Assembly (NCBI RefSeq): GCF_030063355.1
Contig: NZ_JASISZ010000059.1
Span: 17,188 to 51,952 of the forward strand
Length of the DNA: 34,765 nt
DNA from: Streptomyces sp. PH10-H1
Lineage (GTDB): Bacteria > Actinomycetota > Actinomycetes > Streptomycetales > Streptomycetaceae
Reading direction: 5' to 3'
A program made the translations under genes and the position numbers. The notes under the pieces are model-generated. The model was not told the DNA's origin and did not search any database. It was given only the letters and a program-made list of their open reading frames with translations. The stretch's first letter is position 1; every line of letters begins with the position of its first letter. Of this stretch, positions 22,573 to 31,126 are shown one piece after another.

Positions 22573-24581
22573 TACGCGACCCTCCGCACATCTCGTACCA
22601 GCGCGGACACGGTGTCCGCGCGCAGCTCTTCCAACGTCACGGCGGTTCCGGCGAGATCGCGGGCGAGCGCGCCCGCCAGCCCGAGCCGCACGGGACCCGA
22701 CTCGCAGTCGACCACGACCGACGCCACGCCCTCGGCATTCAGCAGCTGCGCCGCCCGTGACGCCAGCCGCACCGGCTCGGGACCGCCCGTCGCCCGGCCG
22801 TCCGTCACCACGACCAGCAGCGGCCGGCGGGACGAGTCCCGCAGCCGCTCGATCCGCAGCACCTCGCGCGCCTTCAACAGCCCGGCGGCGAGCGGCGTCC
22901 TGCCGCCCGTCGGCAGCACCCGCAGCCGCGCCGCGCCCGCCTCGACCGACGAGGTCGGCGGCAGCGCCAGCTCGGCGTCCGTGCCACGGAAGGTGATCAT
23001 GCCGATCTTGTCGCGCCGCTGGTACGCGTCCATCAGCAGCGACAGGACGGCGCCCTTCACGGCGCTCATGCGCTGCCGGGCGGCCATCGAGCCGGAGGCG
23101 TCGACGACGAAGAGCACGAGATTCGACTCCTTGCCCTCCTTCACGGCCTGGCGCAGATCGTCCTTCCTGATCACCAGTCCTGGACCGCTGCGGCCGCGCG
23201 CCCGCTGGTGCGGGGCCGCGGCATGCACGGTCGCCGCCAGGTGCAGCTTGGTCAGCTGGCCCTGCGGCCGCCGGGCGCTGGTCGTCCGGCCGTGCGCGGT
23301 ACGCGCCCTGGACCGCCGCCCGGCCGCGCCCTCGCCCATCCCCGGGATCGTGAACGCCTTCGTCTTGAACGGCTCGCCGGCCGTAGCGGCGCTCTGCTCG
23401 CCGCCACCGGAGGCGCCGCCCGGCTGCTCCTGCCGTTGTTCCTGCTGGTCGCCTCGATCAGGACCGTCATCAGGACCGTCATCAGGCCCGCCGTCCGGCC
23501 CGCCCTCCGGCGGCTTGCCGCCGCCGTCATCGGGACCCTCCGGGTCGGGATCGTCCTCCGGGTCCGGGCCGCCACTGTTCTGCTCCAGCGTGTCGTCCAG
23601 CTTGTCCTCGTCGAGGCCCGGCGCGTCGAACGGGTTGCGGCGCCGGCGGTGCGGCAGCGCCAGCAGCGCGGCCTGCCGTACGTCCTCCGCGATGACCTCG
23701 GTCCGCCCGTCCCAGGCGGCCAGCGCGGTCGCGGTACGCGCCATCACGATGTCCGCGCGCATCCCGTCGACCTCGAACGCGGCACAGGTCGCGGCGATCT
23801 GGCGCAGCGCCCGGTCGCCCAGTACCACGGACGGCAGCAGCGCCCGCGCCGCCACGATCCGCGCGCGCAGCGCGTCCTCGTCCCCGGCCCACTTCCCGGC
23901 GAACGCCCCCGGGTCCTCGTCGTAGGCGAGGCGCCGCCGTACGACCTCGACGCGCTCGTCCGTCTCGCGCGAGGCCGCCACCTCCACCGTCAGCCCGAAC
24001 CGGTCGAGGAGTTGCGGACGCAGCTCGCCCTCCTCGGGGTTCATGGTGCCGACGAGCAGGAAGCGGGCCGCGTGCCGTACGGAGACGCCTTCGCGCTCCA
24101 CGTAGGACGCGCCCATGGCGGCGGCGTCCAGGAGGAGATCGACCAAATGATCATGCAGCAGGTTCACTTCGTCGACGTACAGCACCCCCCGGTGCGCGTC
24201 GGCCAGCAGGCCGGGCTCGAACGACTTCTTGCCCTCGGACAGCGCCCGTTCGATGTCCAGCGAACCGACCAGCCGGTCCTCCGAGGCGCCGACCGGCAGT
24301 TCCACCATCCGCGCGGCGCGGGCTATGCCCGTACCGCCCTCGTGCGGGCCGTCCGGGCACACCGGGTCCGGCCCGGCCGGATCACAGGAGAACCGGCACC
24401 CGCCGACGACGTCGACTTCGGGCAACAGGGTGGAGAGCGCGCGCACGGCGGTCGACTTGGCGGTGCCCTTCTCGCCGCGAACGAGCACGCCGCCGATCGC
24501 CGGGGACAGCGCGTTGAGCAGCAGCGCGAGCCGCAGGTCGGTCATACCGACAATTGCTGTGAACGGATAAGGGGTGCTCAT
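22572..24581 (-). CDS. Fused ChlI/ChlD-type AAA+ chelatase subunit (CobST-like partner of CobN)
   Basis: This 669-residue magnesium-chelatase-like ATPase probably energises cobalt insertion by CobN. Residues 1 to about 330 are the AAA+ (ChlI/BchI) module: Walker A GEKGTAKST at 36-44, a cysteine-bearing insert (GGCRFSCDPAGPDPVC), Walker B VLYVDEVNLLHDHLVD, and FLLVGTMNPEEGELRPQLLD. A long acidic Asp/Gly/Pro linker (about 345-400) contains near-perfect repeats (DGGPDDGPDDGPD) from 12-base tandem DNA repeats near 23457-23489. From about 480 onward is a von Willebrand A-type domain with MIDAS motif DASGSM at 494-499 and VVTDGRATGG. The ATG at 24581 overlaps the cobN stop (ATGA). Aerobic cobaltochelatase needs CobN, CobS and CobT; here one fused protein seems to replace CobS and CobT. 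This partnership is inferred from gene order. Confidence 0.92.
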   Translation of the reverse strand: MSTPYPFTAIVGMTDLRLALLLNALSPAIGGVLVRGEKGTAKSTAVRALSTLLPEVDVVGGCRFSCDPAGPDPVCPDGPHEGGTGIARAARMVELPVGASEDRLVGSLDIERALSEGKKSFEPGLLADAHRGVLYVDEVNLLHDHLVDLLLDAAAMGASYVEREGVSVRHAARFLLVGTMNPEEGELRPQLLDRFGLTVEVAASRETDERVEVVRRRLAYDEDPGAFAGKWAGDEDALRARIVAARALLPSVVLGDRALRQIAATCAAFEVDGMRADIVMARTATALAAWDGRTEVIAEDVRQAALLALPHRRRRNPFDAPGLDEDKLDDTLEQNSGGPDPEDDPDPEGPDDGGGKPPEGGPDGGPDDGPDDGPDRGDQQEQRQEQPGGASGGGEQSAATAGEPFKTKAFTIPGMGEGAAGRRSRARTAHGRTTSARRPQGQLTKLHLAATVHAAAPHQRARGRSGPGLVIRKDDLRQAVKEGKESNLVLFVVDASGSMAARQRMSAVKGAVLSLLMDAYQRRDKIGMITFRGTDAELALPPTSSVEAGAARLRVLPTGGRTPLAAGLLKAREVLRIERLRDSSRRPLLVVVTDGRATGGPEPVRLASRAAQLLNAEGVASVVVDCESGPVRLGLAGALARDLAGTAVTLEELRADTVSALVRDVRRVA

Positions 24582-27500
24582 GCGTCGCCTTCCAGGTCGC
24601 CTTCGAGCTGCAGATAGATTTCGCGGAGCCGGGTCAGGGTCTCCGGGTCGGGTTCCGCCCACAGACCCCGGTCGGCCGCCTCCAGCAGCCGCTCGCTGAT
24701 GCCTCTCAACGCCCAGGGGTTGGACTTCTTCATGAAGTCCTGGTTCTCCTTGTCGAACACGTACTCCGCCGCGAGGCGCTGGTACATCCAGTCGTCCACC
24801 ACGCCGGCCGTCGCGTCAAAGCCGAAGAGGTAGTCCACGGTCGCGGCCATCTCGAATGCGCCCTTGTAGCCGTGGCGCCGCATCGCCGCCATCCAGCGGG
24901 GGTTGACCACCCGGGCCCGGAACACCCGGTGGGTCTCCTCGCCCAGCGTGCGGGTCTTGACCTGGTCGGTCGTCGCGCTGTCGCCGACGTACGCGGCGGG
25001 GGAGACGCCGGTGAGGTGGCGCGTCATCGCCACCATGCCGCCGTGGTACTGGAAGTAGTCGTCGGCATCCACGATGTCGTGTTCCCTCGTGTCGACATTT
25101 TTCGCCGCCACCTGGATGCGGCGGAACGCCTGCTCCATGTCCCCGCGGGCCGCGCGCCCGCCGAGGCCGCGGCCGTACGCGTAGCCGCCCCAGACCGCGT
25201 AGACCTCGGCGAGGTCCGCGTCGCTGCGCCAGTTCCGCGCGTCGATCAGCGGCAGCAGACCGGCCCCGTACGCGCCCGGCTTGGAGCCGAAGATGCGGGC
25301 TGTCGCCCGCCGGCGGTCGCCGTGTGCCGCGGTGTCCTCGTCGGCGTGGGCCCGTACGAAGTTCTGCTCTGCGGGCTCGTCGAGTTCCGCGACGGTCTGG
25401 ACGGCGTCGTCGAGGAGTTGGATGACGTGCGGGAAGGCGTCGCGGAAGAAGCCGGAGATGCGGACCGTCACATCGATGCGCGGGCGGCCCAGCTCCTCCA
25501 GATCCACAACCTCGAAGCCGGTGACGCGGCGTGAGGCGTCGTCCCAGACGGGGCGGCAGCCCAACAGGGCGAGGATTTCGGCGATGTCGTCGCCCTGGGT
25601 GCGCATGCAGGACGTGCCCCACACCGTGAGGCCCACCGACTTCGGGTACACGCCGGTGTCGGTGAGGTGCCGCTCCAGCAGCGAGTCGGCGAGGGCCGTG
25701 CCGACGTCCCAGGCGAGCCGGGACGGGATGGCCTTGGGGTCGACCGAGTAGAAGTTCCGCCCGGTCGGCAGGACGTTGACCAGACCGCGGGTCGGAGAAC
25801 CGGACGGACCGGCCGGCACATAGCCGCCGCGCAGCGCGCGCAGGATGTTGTCGATCTCGTCCGTCGTACGGTCGAGCCTCGGGACGACTTCCCTGGCGGC
25901 GAACTGCAGGATGCGGACGACATCAGGAACGATCAGGTCGAGTGTGTCCTCCACGAACCTCTCGATCGCCGGCAGGTCGTCCGGCCAGCCGTGCGCGTCC
26001 ATCAGCGTGGCCAGCTGCCCCGCGAGCGTTTCCAGCATGTCGATGGCGTCGGAAGCGGTACGGGCGGGCCCCCCGACCAGTCCCGCCAGCGCCTCCGGCA
26101 CTTCGATCCGTGCGCCCGGCTCGGCCAGCAGCGCCTTCTCGTTCAGGCCGAACGCCTCGGCCATCGCCGCCCGCAGACCCGGCAGCGCCGCGCCCACGCC
26201 GCCCCACACCTGGGACGAACGCAGGATGGCCAGCACCAGGTTGATGCGGGCCGCGCCGACCGGCCCCGCGCCGAGGATGTGGAGGCCGTCGCGGATCTGG
26301 ACGTCCTTGATCTCACAGAGCCAGCCGTCGATGTGCAGGACGAAGTCGTCGAAGGCGTCCTCGTCGGGCTGGTCGTCCACATGCAGGTCGTGATGGAGTT
26401 CGGCGGCCCGAACCAGCGTCCAGATCCGGCTGCGGAGGGCCGGGGTCTTCGTCGGGTCCAGGTCGGAGACGAGCGCGTACTCGTCGAGGAGCTGTTCCAG
26501 CTTGGCGAGGTCGCCGTAGCTGTCGGCGCGCGCCATCGGCGGGACCAGGTGGTCCACGACGGTGGCATGGCCGCGGCGCTTGGCCTGGGTGCCCTCGCCA
26601 GGGTCGTTGACGATGAACGGGTAGATGAGCGGCAGCTCGCCCAGCACCGCGTCCGGCGCGCAGCCCGCCGACAGGCCGAGGCCCTTGCCCGGCAGCCACT
26701 CCATCGTGCCGTGCTTGCCCATGTGGACGATGGCGTCGGCGCCGAAGGTCCGGTCGAGCCAGCGATAGGCCGCCATGTAGTGGTGCGAGGGCGGCATGTC
26801 CGGGTCGTGGTAGATCGCGATCGGGTTCTCGCCGAAGCCGCGCGGCGGCTGGATCATGACCACGACATTGCCGAACCGCAGCGACGCCAGAACGATGTCC
26901 TCGCCGTCGAGGTAGAGGGAGCCCGGCGGCTCGCCCCAGTGCTCCAGCATTCCGGCGCGCAGTTCGGGGTCCAGCGTCGCGAACCACCGCCGGTAGTCGG
27001 CGAGCGGTACGCGGGCCGGTGCGGCGGACAGCTGCTCCTCGGTGAGCCACTCCACGTCGTGGCCTCCGGCGGCGATCAGCCGGTGGATCAACTCGTCGCC
27101 GTCGTCAGGGTAGCCGTCGACCGTGTATCCGGCGCCGCGGAGGGCGTGCAGCAGGCCGACGGCCGAGGCCGGGGTGTCCAGGCCGACGGCGTTGCCGACC
27201 CGTGAGTGCTTGGTGGGGTAGGCGGTGAAGACGACCGCGAGCTTCTTGTCCGCGTTCGGCGTGTGCTTGAGCGCGGCGTGCCGGACCGCGATCCCGGCGA
27301 CGCGCGCGGCCCGTTCGGGGTCGGCGACGTACACCGGCACCTCGCCCTCCCCGGTCTCCTTGAAGGAGAACGGGACGGTGATCAGCCGGCCGTCGAACTC
27401 CGGGATCGCCACTTGCATCGCCGCGTCCATCGGCGACAGCGCCGCGTCCGAGTCCTGCCAGGTCGCGCGCGATGAGGTCAGGCACAGGCCCTGGAGCACC

Positions 27501-28312
27501 GGGATGTCCAGGTCGGCGAGGGCGCCGATGTCCCACGCCTCGTCGTCCCCGCCCGCCGAGGCGTCCGAGGCGCGGGTGCCGCCGGACGCGAGGACGGTGG
27601 CGATCAGTGCGTCCGCCCGGCCCAGCAGCGTGTAGAGGCCGGCCTCGGCGCCGCGCAGCGTCCCGCAGAATACGGGGAGGGCGTTGGCGCCCTTCGCCTC
27701 GATCGCGGCGCACAGCGTTTCCACGAAGCCGGTGTTCCCGGACAGTTCGTGCGCCCGGTAGAAGAGCACGCCGACGGTCGGGCGGCCCTCGGTGAACGGG
27801 TGGGCCCCGTGCGTCCCGTACTGCGGCATCGCGGCGGGGGGCTCGAAGCCCTCACCGGTCAGCAGCACCGTGTCCGACAGAAAGCGTGCCAGCTCCGTCA
27901 GGTTCGCCGGGCCGCCCTCGACCAGATAGCGCAGCGCCTCCGCGACGACCCCGGCCGGAACCGACGATTCCGCCATCAGCTCGGCGTCCGGCACGGATTC
28001 CCCGCCCAGCAGCACTGTCGGGATCCCGGACGTACGCAGCGCCGCGAGCCCGTCCTCCCAGGCGCGCTTGCCGCCGAGCAGCCGCACGACGGCGATGTCC
28101 ACGCCGTCGGTCAGCGCGGGCAGGTCGCCGGGGGTGACGCGGGTCGGGTTGCCGATCCGGTAGTCCGCGCCGGAGGCACGGGCCGCCAGCAGGTCCGTAT
28201 CGGCGGTCGACAGCAGCAGAACGGTGGTCACGGTGCCCCCGGAGAGATTCGCGTTCATGGCGTCCCTGGCGGGATTCGTGTTCGTGGCGTCCCTGGCGGG
28301 ATACGTGTTCAT
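24578..28312 (-). CDS. cobN: Cobaltochelatase large subunit CobN
   Basis: CobN inserts Co2+ into hydrogenobyrinic acid a,c-diamide with ATP supplied by the ChlI/D-type partner. The 1244-residue length fits the CobN/BchH family. Marks include VVRLLGGKRAWEDGL, FYRAHELSGNTGFVETLCAA, VPFSFKETGEGEVPVYV, AIVHMGKHGTMEWLPGKGLG, GLSAGCAPDAVLGELPLIYP, YGDLAKLEQLLDEYA, RIFGSKPGAYGAGLLPLIDA, and the end YVFDKENQDFMKKSNPWAL. The ATG at 28312 overlaps the cobQ stop (ATGA), like other junctions here. Residues 1-18 are encoded by tandem 27-base repeats, and family members usually begin near the MTTVLLLSTADTDLL equivalent at GTG 28231. ATG 28258 and GTG 28231 are therefore real alternatives. It is the third gene of the cobalamin operon. 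Confidence 0.96.
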   Translation of the reverse strand: MNTYPARDATNTNPARDAMNANLSGGTVTTVLLLSTADTDLLAARASGADYRIGNPTRVTPGDLPALTDGVDIAVVRLLGGKRAWEDGLAALRTSGIPTVLLGGESVPDAELMAESSVPAGVVAEALRYLVEGGPANLTELARFLSDTVLLTGEGFEPPAAMPQYGTHGAHPFTEGRPTVGVLFYRAHELSGNTGFVETLCAAIEAKGANALPVFCGTLRGAEAGLYTLLGRADALIATVLASGGTRASDASAGGDDEAWDIGALADLDIPVLQGLCLTSSRATWQDSDAALSPMDAAMQVAIPEFDGRLITVPFSFKETGEGEVPVYVADPERAARVAGIAVRHAALKHTPNADKKLAVVFTAYPTKHSRVGNAVGLDTPASAVGLLHALRGAGYTVDGYPDDGDELIHRLIAAGGHDVEWLTEEQLSAAPARVPLADYRRWFATLDPELRAGMLEHWGEPPGSLYLDGEDIVLASLRFGNVVVMIQPPRGFGENPIAIYHDPDMPPSHHYMAAYRWLDRTFGADAIVHMGKHGTMEWLPGKGLGLSAGCAPDAVLGELPLIYPFIVNDPGEGTQAKRRGHATVVDHLVPPMARADSYGDLAKLEQLLDEYALVSDLDPTKTPALRSRIWTLVRAAELHHDLHVDDQPDEDAFDDFVLHIDGWLCEIKDVQIRDGLHILGAGPVGAARINLVLAILRSSQVWGGVGAALPGLRAAMAEAFGLNEKALLAEPGARIEVPEALAGLVGGPARTASDAIDMLETLAGQLATLMDAHGWPDDLPAIERFVEDTLDLIVPDVVRILQFAAREVVPRLDRTTDEIDNILRALRGGYVPAGPSGSPTRGLVNVLPTGRNFYSVDPKAIPSRLAWDVGTALADSLLERHLTDTGVYPKSVGLTVWGTSCMRTQGDDIAEILALLGCRPVWDDASRRVTGFEVVDLEELGRPRIDVTVRISGFFRDAFPHVIQLLDDAVQTVAELDEPAEQNFVRAHADEDTAAHGDRRRATARIFGSKPGAYGAGLLPLIDARNWRSDADLAEVYAVWGGYAYGRGLGGRAARGDMEQAFRRIQVAAKNVDTREHDIVDADDYFQYHGGMVAMTRHLTGVSPAAYVGDSATTDQVKTRTLGEETHRVFRARVVNPRWMAAMRRHGYKGAFEMAATVDYLFGFDATAGVVDDWMYQRLAAEYVFDKENQDFMKKSNPWALRGISERLLEAADRGLWAEPDPETLTRLREIYLQLEGDLEGDA

Positions 28313-28330
28313 GGCATCCCCGGCGGGATG
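28250..28330 (-). repeat. Three tandem 27-base copies across the cobQ/cobN junction
   Basis: The units are 28304-28330, 28277-28303 and 28250-28276, in transcription order. The first carries the end of cobQ, its TGA and the overlapping ATG of cobN. The second has ACG where the first has ATG. The third again has ATG preceded by AGGGA. The second and third differ from the first at only a few bases, as expected after tandem duplication of the stop/start overlap. Twenty-seven is a multiple of three, so the cobN frame is preserved and up to 27 residues are added to its N-terminus. Confidence 0.92.
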
Positions 28331-29844
28331 AAGGGGAGGCCGGCGGGTGCGCCGTCCTCGATGAGCCGCATGAGCGCGGCGGTGTCCGCGTGCTCTTCGA
28401 TCAGGTCGCCGAGGCGGTCGAGCTGCTCCTCGCGCAGCATGCCGAACGACGTGTCCGGCGCGGGCACGAAGCGGCGGTCCGCCAGCTCCGCGACCTGGCG
28501 CAGGAAGGCCCGGCGGTAGCCATCGTTCTCCAGCAGGCCGTGCCAGTGGGTGCCCCAGACGGAGCCGTACCGGATGCCGCCCGGGATCGACTCGTCGCCG
28601 TCGATCACCCGGGCGACCCCGTGGTGGATCTCGTACCCCTCCACCCGCTCGCCGAGGGCCTCTTCGACGGGCCGGGCCAGGGTCTTCTCCGCCGCGAAAC
28701 GGATCGTCACCGGCAGCAGGTCGAGGCCCTTGACGAGCCCGGCGCGCGACTCGACGTCGTCCTCGATGGTCTCGGCGAGCATCTGGTATCCGCCACAGAT
28801 GCCCAGGACCGGGCGGTTCTCCTGCTCCGCCCGGTGGACGATCGCGTCCGCCAGCCCGCGCTCGCGCAGCCAGGCCAGCGCCCTGACCGTGCCGCGCGTG
28901 CCCGGCAGCACCACCAGATCGGCGTCGGCGAGCTCCTCGGGCCGGTCCACGAAGCGCACGATGACGCCCGGTTCCGCGGCCAGCGCGTCGACGTCGGTGA
29001 AGTTCGACATCAGCGGTACGGCGACCACGGCGACGCGCAGCAGGTCCTCGCCGTGCGGCGGCGCGACCATCGACTCCCGTACGGCGCCGCGCATCGAGAC
29101 CCGCAGCCCGTCCTCCTCGTCGATGCCGAGACCGTGCGCGAAGGGCAGTACGCCGAGGACGGATCGCCCGGTCAGACCGCGCAGCATGTCCAGGCCCGGT
29201 TCGAGCAGGGAGACGTCCCCGCGGAACTTGTTGACGAGATAGCCGCAGACCAGCGCCTGGTCCTCGGCGCTCAGCAGCGCCGTCGTGCCGAAGAACGAGG
29301 CGAAGACGCCGCCCCGGTCGATGTCCCCGACCACGACGACCGGCAGCCGCGCCGCCCGTGCCAGGCCCATGTTGACGATGTCGTTGCGCCGCAGGTTGAT
29401 CTCGGCCGGACTGCCCGCCCCTTCACAGATCACCGCGTCATACGTGCCCCGCAGTTCGGCCAGGCATTCCACCACGGTCGGCAGCAGTGAGGGCTGCCGC
29501 CCCGCGTGGTAGCCGCGGGCGCTCATCTCGCCCACCGCCTTGCCCAGCAGCACCACTTGGCTGCTGCTGTCGCTGCCCGGCTTGAGCAGCACCGGGTTCA
29601 TCAGCGCCGTCGGCTCGACGCGCGCCGCCTGCGCCTGCATCGCCTGCGCCCGCCCGATCTCCGCGCCCTCGCGCGTTACGAACGAGTTGAGCGACATGTT
29701 CTGCGCCTTGAAGGGGGCGACCTTCACGCCCTCCCTGACCAGCCAGCGGCAGATGCCCGCCGTGACGACGCTCTTGCCCGCGTCGGACGTGGTCCCGGCG
29801 ACCAGCAGCCCTCCTCCGATGCGTTGTGCGCTGCGCGTGCTCAT
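28309..29844 (-). CDS. cobQ: Cobyric acid synthase CobQ/CbiP
   Basis: CobQ amidates side chains b, d, e and g of adenosylcobyrinate a,c-diamide using glutamine and ATP. The 511-residue protein has the family layout. The N-terminal P-loop domain reads GGGLLVAGTTSDAGKSVVTA, APFKAQNMSLNSFVTREGAE, ICEGAGSPAEINLRRNDIVN and VVGDIDRGGVFASFFGT. The C-terminal glutamine amidotransferase has the nucleophile Cys350 in VLGICGGYQMLAETI and the catalytic histidine region EGYEIHHG plus GTHWHGLLEND. The ATG at 29844 overlaps the cbiB stop (ATGA), and its own TGA overlaps the cobN ATG inside a tandem repeat. No anomaly is seen in the coding part. Confidence 0.97.
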   Translation of the reverse strand: MSTRSAQRIGGGLLVAGTTSDAGKSVVTAGICRWLVREGVKVAPFKAQNMSLNSFVTREGAEIGRAQAMQAQAARVEPTALMNPVLLKPGSDSSSQVVLLGKAVGEMSARGYHAGRQPSLLPTVVECLAELRGTYDAVICEGAGSPAEINLRRNDIVNMGLARAARLPVVVVGDIDRGGVFASFFGTTALLSAEDQALVCGYLVNKFRGDVSLLEPGLDMLRGLTGRSVLGVLPFAHGLGIDEEDGLRVSMRGAVRESMVAPPHGEDLLRVAVVAVPLMSNFTDVDALAAEPGVIVRFVDRPEELADADLVVLPGTRGTVRALAWLRERGLADAIVHRAEQENRPVLGICGGYQMLAETIEDDVESRAGLVKGLDLLPVTIRFAAEKTLARPVEEALGERVEGYEIHHGVARVIDGDESIPGGIRYGSVWGTHWHGLLENDGYRRAFLRQVAELADRRFVPAPDTSFGMLREEQLDRLGDLIEEHADTAALMRLIEDGAPAGLPFIPPGMP

Positions 29845-30848
29845 TCGGTTCCTCCCTCGGTGGCAGAACGCCGCCGGCCGCTGACGGCGGCCCCGTCGGG
29901 CCTGCGTGCCGCCAGGAGCGCGGTGGCGCCCAGCCGGGTGGTGACGGAGACGGCCAGAGCCAGGACGCCCACGCGGCGTGAGAGGCGGACGGCGCGGGCG
30001 ATGTCGGGTACCTCCACCGGGCGGTTCCCGGCGCCGAGGACCGGGCGGTGTTCGACACGGCCCGCGTAGGCGAGGGTGCCGCCGAGGCGGACGCCGAGGG
30101 CTCCGGCGAACGAGGCTTCGACGGGGCCGGCGTTGGGGCTGGGGTGTTGGCGGGCGTCGCGGCGCCAGACGCGGAGCGCGCCGCGCGGGTCGGGTCCGGC
30201 GAGTACGGCCAGGACGGCGGTCAGCCGGGCGCCGGGCCAGCCGGCGACGTCGTCGAGGCGGGCGGAGGCCCAGCCGAACCGGCGGTAGTGCGCGGACTTG
30301 TGACCGGCCATCGCGTCGAGGGTGTTGACGGCGCGGAAGCCGATGAGTCCCGGCACACCGCCGGCCGCGCCCCAGACCAGTGCCCCCACGACCGCGTCCG
30401 AGGTGTTCTCGGCCACGGATTCCACCACGGCCCGGGCGATCTGCTGGGCGTCCAGCGCCTGCGGGTCGCGCCCGCACAGGTTCGGCAGCCGCTCGCGCGC
30501 CACGTCGAGGTCGCCCGCCTCCAGCGCGGAGGCGACGGCCAGCGCCTCGCGGCCCAGGGAGCTGCCGCCCAGCACCGACCAGGTGGCGGCCGCGGCCAGG
30601 GCGGCGGTAGCGGCAGGCGAGGACCGTACGGCTCGGGCGGCCAGTGCGGCGCCCGCGGTGGCGCCGCCCGCGCACAGCGTGGTGTAGAGCGCGCCGCGGC
30701 CGCGGTGGTCGCGCCACAGCAGGCGTTCGGCGGCCGCCGCCGCGCGGCCGAACGCGGCGACCGGGTGGCCGCGGCGAGGGTCGCCCGCGATCAGGTCGCC
30801 GAGATAGCCGAGGGCGGCGCCGCACGCGAAGGCGTGTCCGGCTCGCAC
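29841..30848 (-). CDS. cbiB: Adenosylcobinamide-phosphate synthase CbiB/CobD
   Basis: This integral membrane enzyme joins cobyric acid to aminopropanol (or its phosphate). The 335 residues contain several Ala-rich hydrophobic helices and family marks: YLGDLIAGDPRRGHPVAAFG near the N-terminus, ARAVVESVAENTSDAVVGAL, GFRAVNTLDAMAGHKSAHYR, FGWASARLDDVAGWPGARL, and RRDARQHPSPNAGPVEASFA. The start is the GTG at 30848. The site upstream is weak (GCGGG), but a 22-codon ORF with a good ribosome site stops 4 bases before it and could deliver ribosomes by reinitiation. It is the first gene of the operon, about 110 bases after the riboswitch. In alphaproteobacterial naming it is CobD; cbiB avoids confusion with the decarboxylase. 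Confidence 0.95.
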   Translation of the reverse strand: MRAGHAFACGAALGYLGDLIAGDPRRGHPVAAFGRAAAAAERLLWRDHRGRGALYTTLCAGGATAGAALAARAVRSSPAATAALAAAATWSVLGGSSLGREALAVASALEAGDLDVARERLPNLCGRDPQALDAQQIARAVVESVAENTSDAVVGALVWGAAGGVPGLIGFRAVNTLDAMAGHKSAHYRRFGWASARLDDVAGWPGARLTAVLAVLAGPDPRGALRVWRRDARQHPSPNAGPVEASFAGALGVRLGGTLAYAGRVEHRPVLGAGNRPVEVPDIARAVRLSRRVGVLALAVSVTTRLGATALLAARRPDGAAVSGRRRSATEGGTE

Positions 30849-30852
30849 GGTG

Positions 30853-30921
30853 TCAGCCCGCCGTCACGCCTCGACGGGACAGGGCCTGGGGGACTGGTGG
30901 GGTACGACGGCGGCCGGGCAT
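30853..30921 (-). CDS. Possible 22-residue leader peptide between riboswitch and cbiB
   Basis: An ATG at 30921, preceded by GAGGA at a suitable distance, opens a 22-codon frame (MPGRRRTPPVPQALSRRG and four more residues). It ends in TGA at 30855-30853, just 4 bases before the cbiB GTG. The peptide is basic, with three consecutive arginines and a PPVPQ stretch. cbiB lacks a strong ribosome site of its own, so translation of this ORF could feed it. Whether it is translated is unknown; chance is possible in 110 bases. Confidence 0.35.
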   Translation of the reverse strand: MPGRRRTPPVPQALSRRGVTAG

Positions 30922-30954
30922 GGCAGGAGTCCTCACTCAGGGTCCGCGCCCTGG

Positions 30955-31118
30955 TTCGACGTGACCGGCGGTGAGAGTCTCCTGGCTCCCGGATCGCGCA
31001 CCCCGGGCCTGCCGGCCGATCGCTCGGCCATGACCTTCGGGTTGGGGTGCGACTCCCCGGTGACAGTGGCGGGACCGCGCCGGATTCACACCGGACTTCC
31101 TCTCCTACCGCCGTATGG
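30955..31118 (-). ncRNA. Cobalamin (AdoCbl-type) riboswitch
   Basis: Read on the minus strand, the region has the conserved order of a B12 riboswitch. It starts GGCGGTAGGAGAGGAAGTCC, continues with GGTGTGAATCCGGCGCGG and CCCGCCACTGT, and includes a variable peripheral stem region. It reaches the B12 box GAGCCAGGAGACTCTC at about 30973-30988. It precedes cbiB by about 110 bases and should reduce expression of the whole cbiB-to-cobC operon when adenosylcobalamin is plentiful. The exact 5' and 3' ends are approximate. Confidence 0.93.
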
Positions 31119-31126
31119 CACCGGGC

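Noticed and set aside
20525..22591. 688-residue version of CobB starting at 22591
   Set aside because: The upstream part is cobO in another frame. The GTG at 21979 overlapping the cobO stop precedes the conserved P-loop at the normal distance.
28250..28330. Tandem repeats considered as an attachment site or insertion-sequence end
   Set aside because: No integrase, transposase or terminal inverted repeat nearby; simple tandem duplication of the gene junction explains it.
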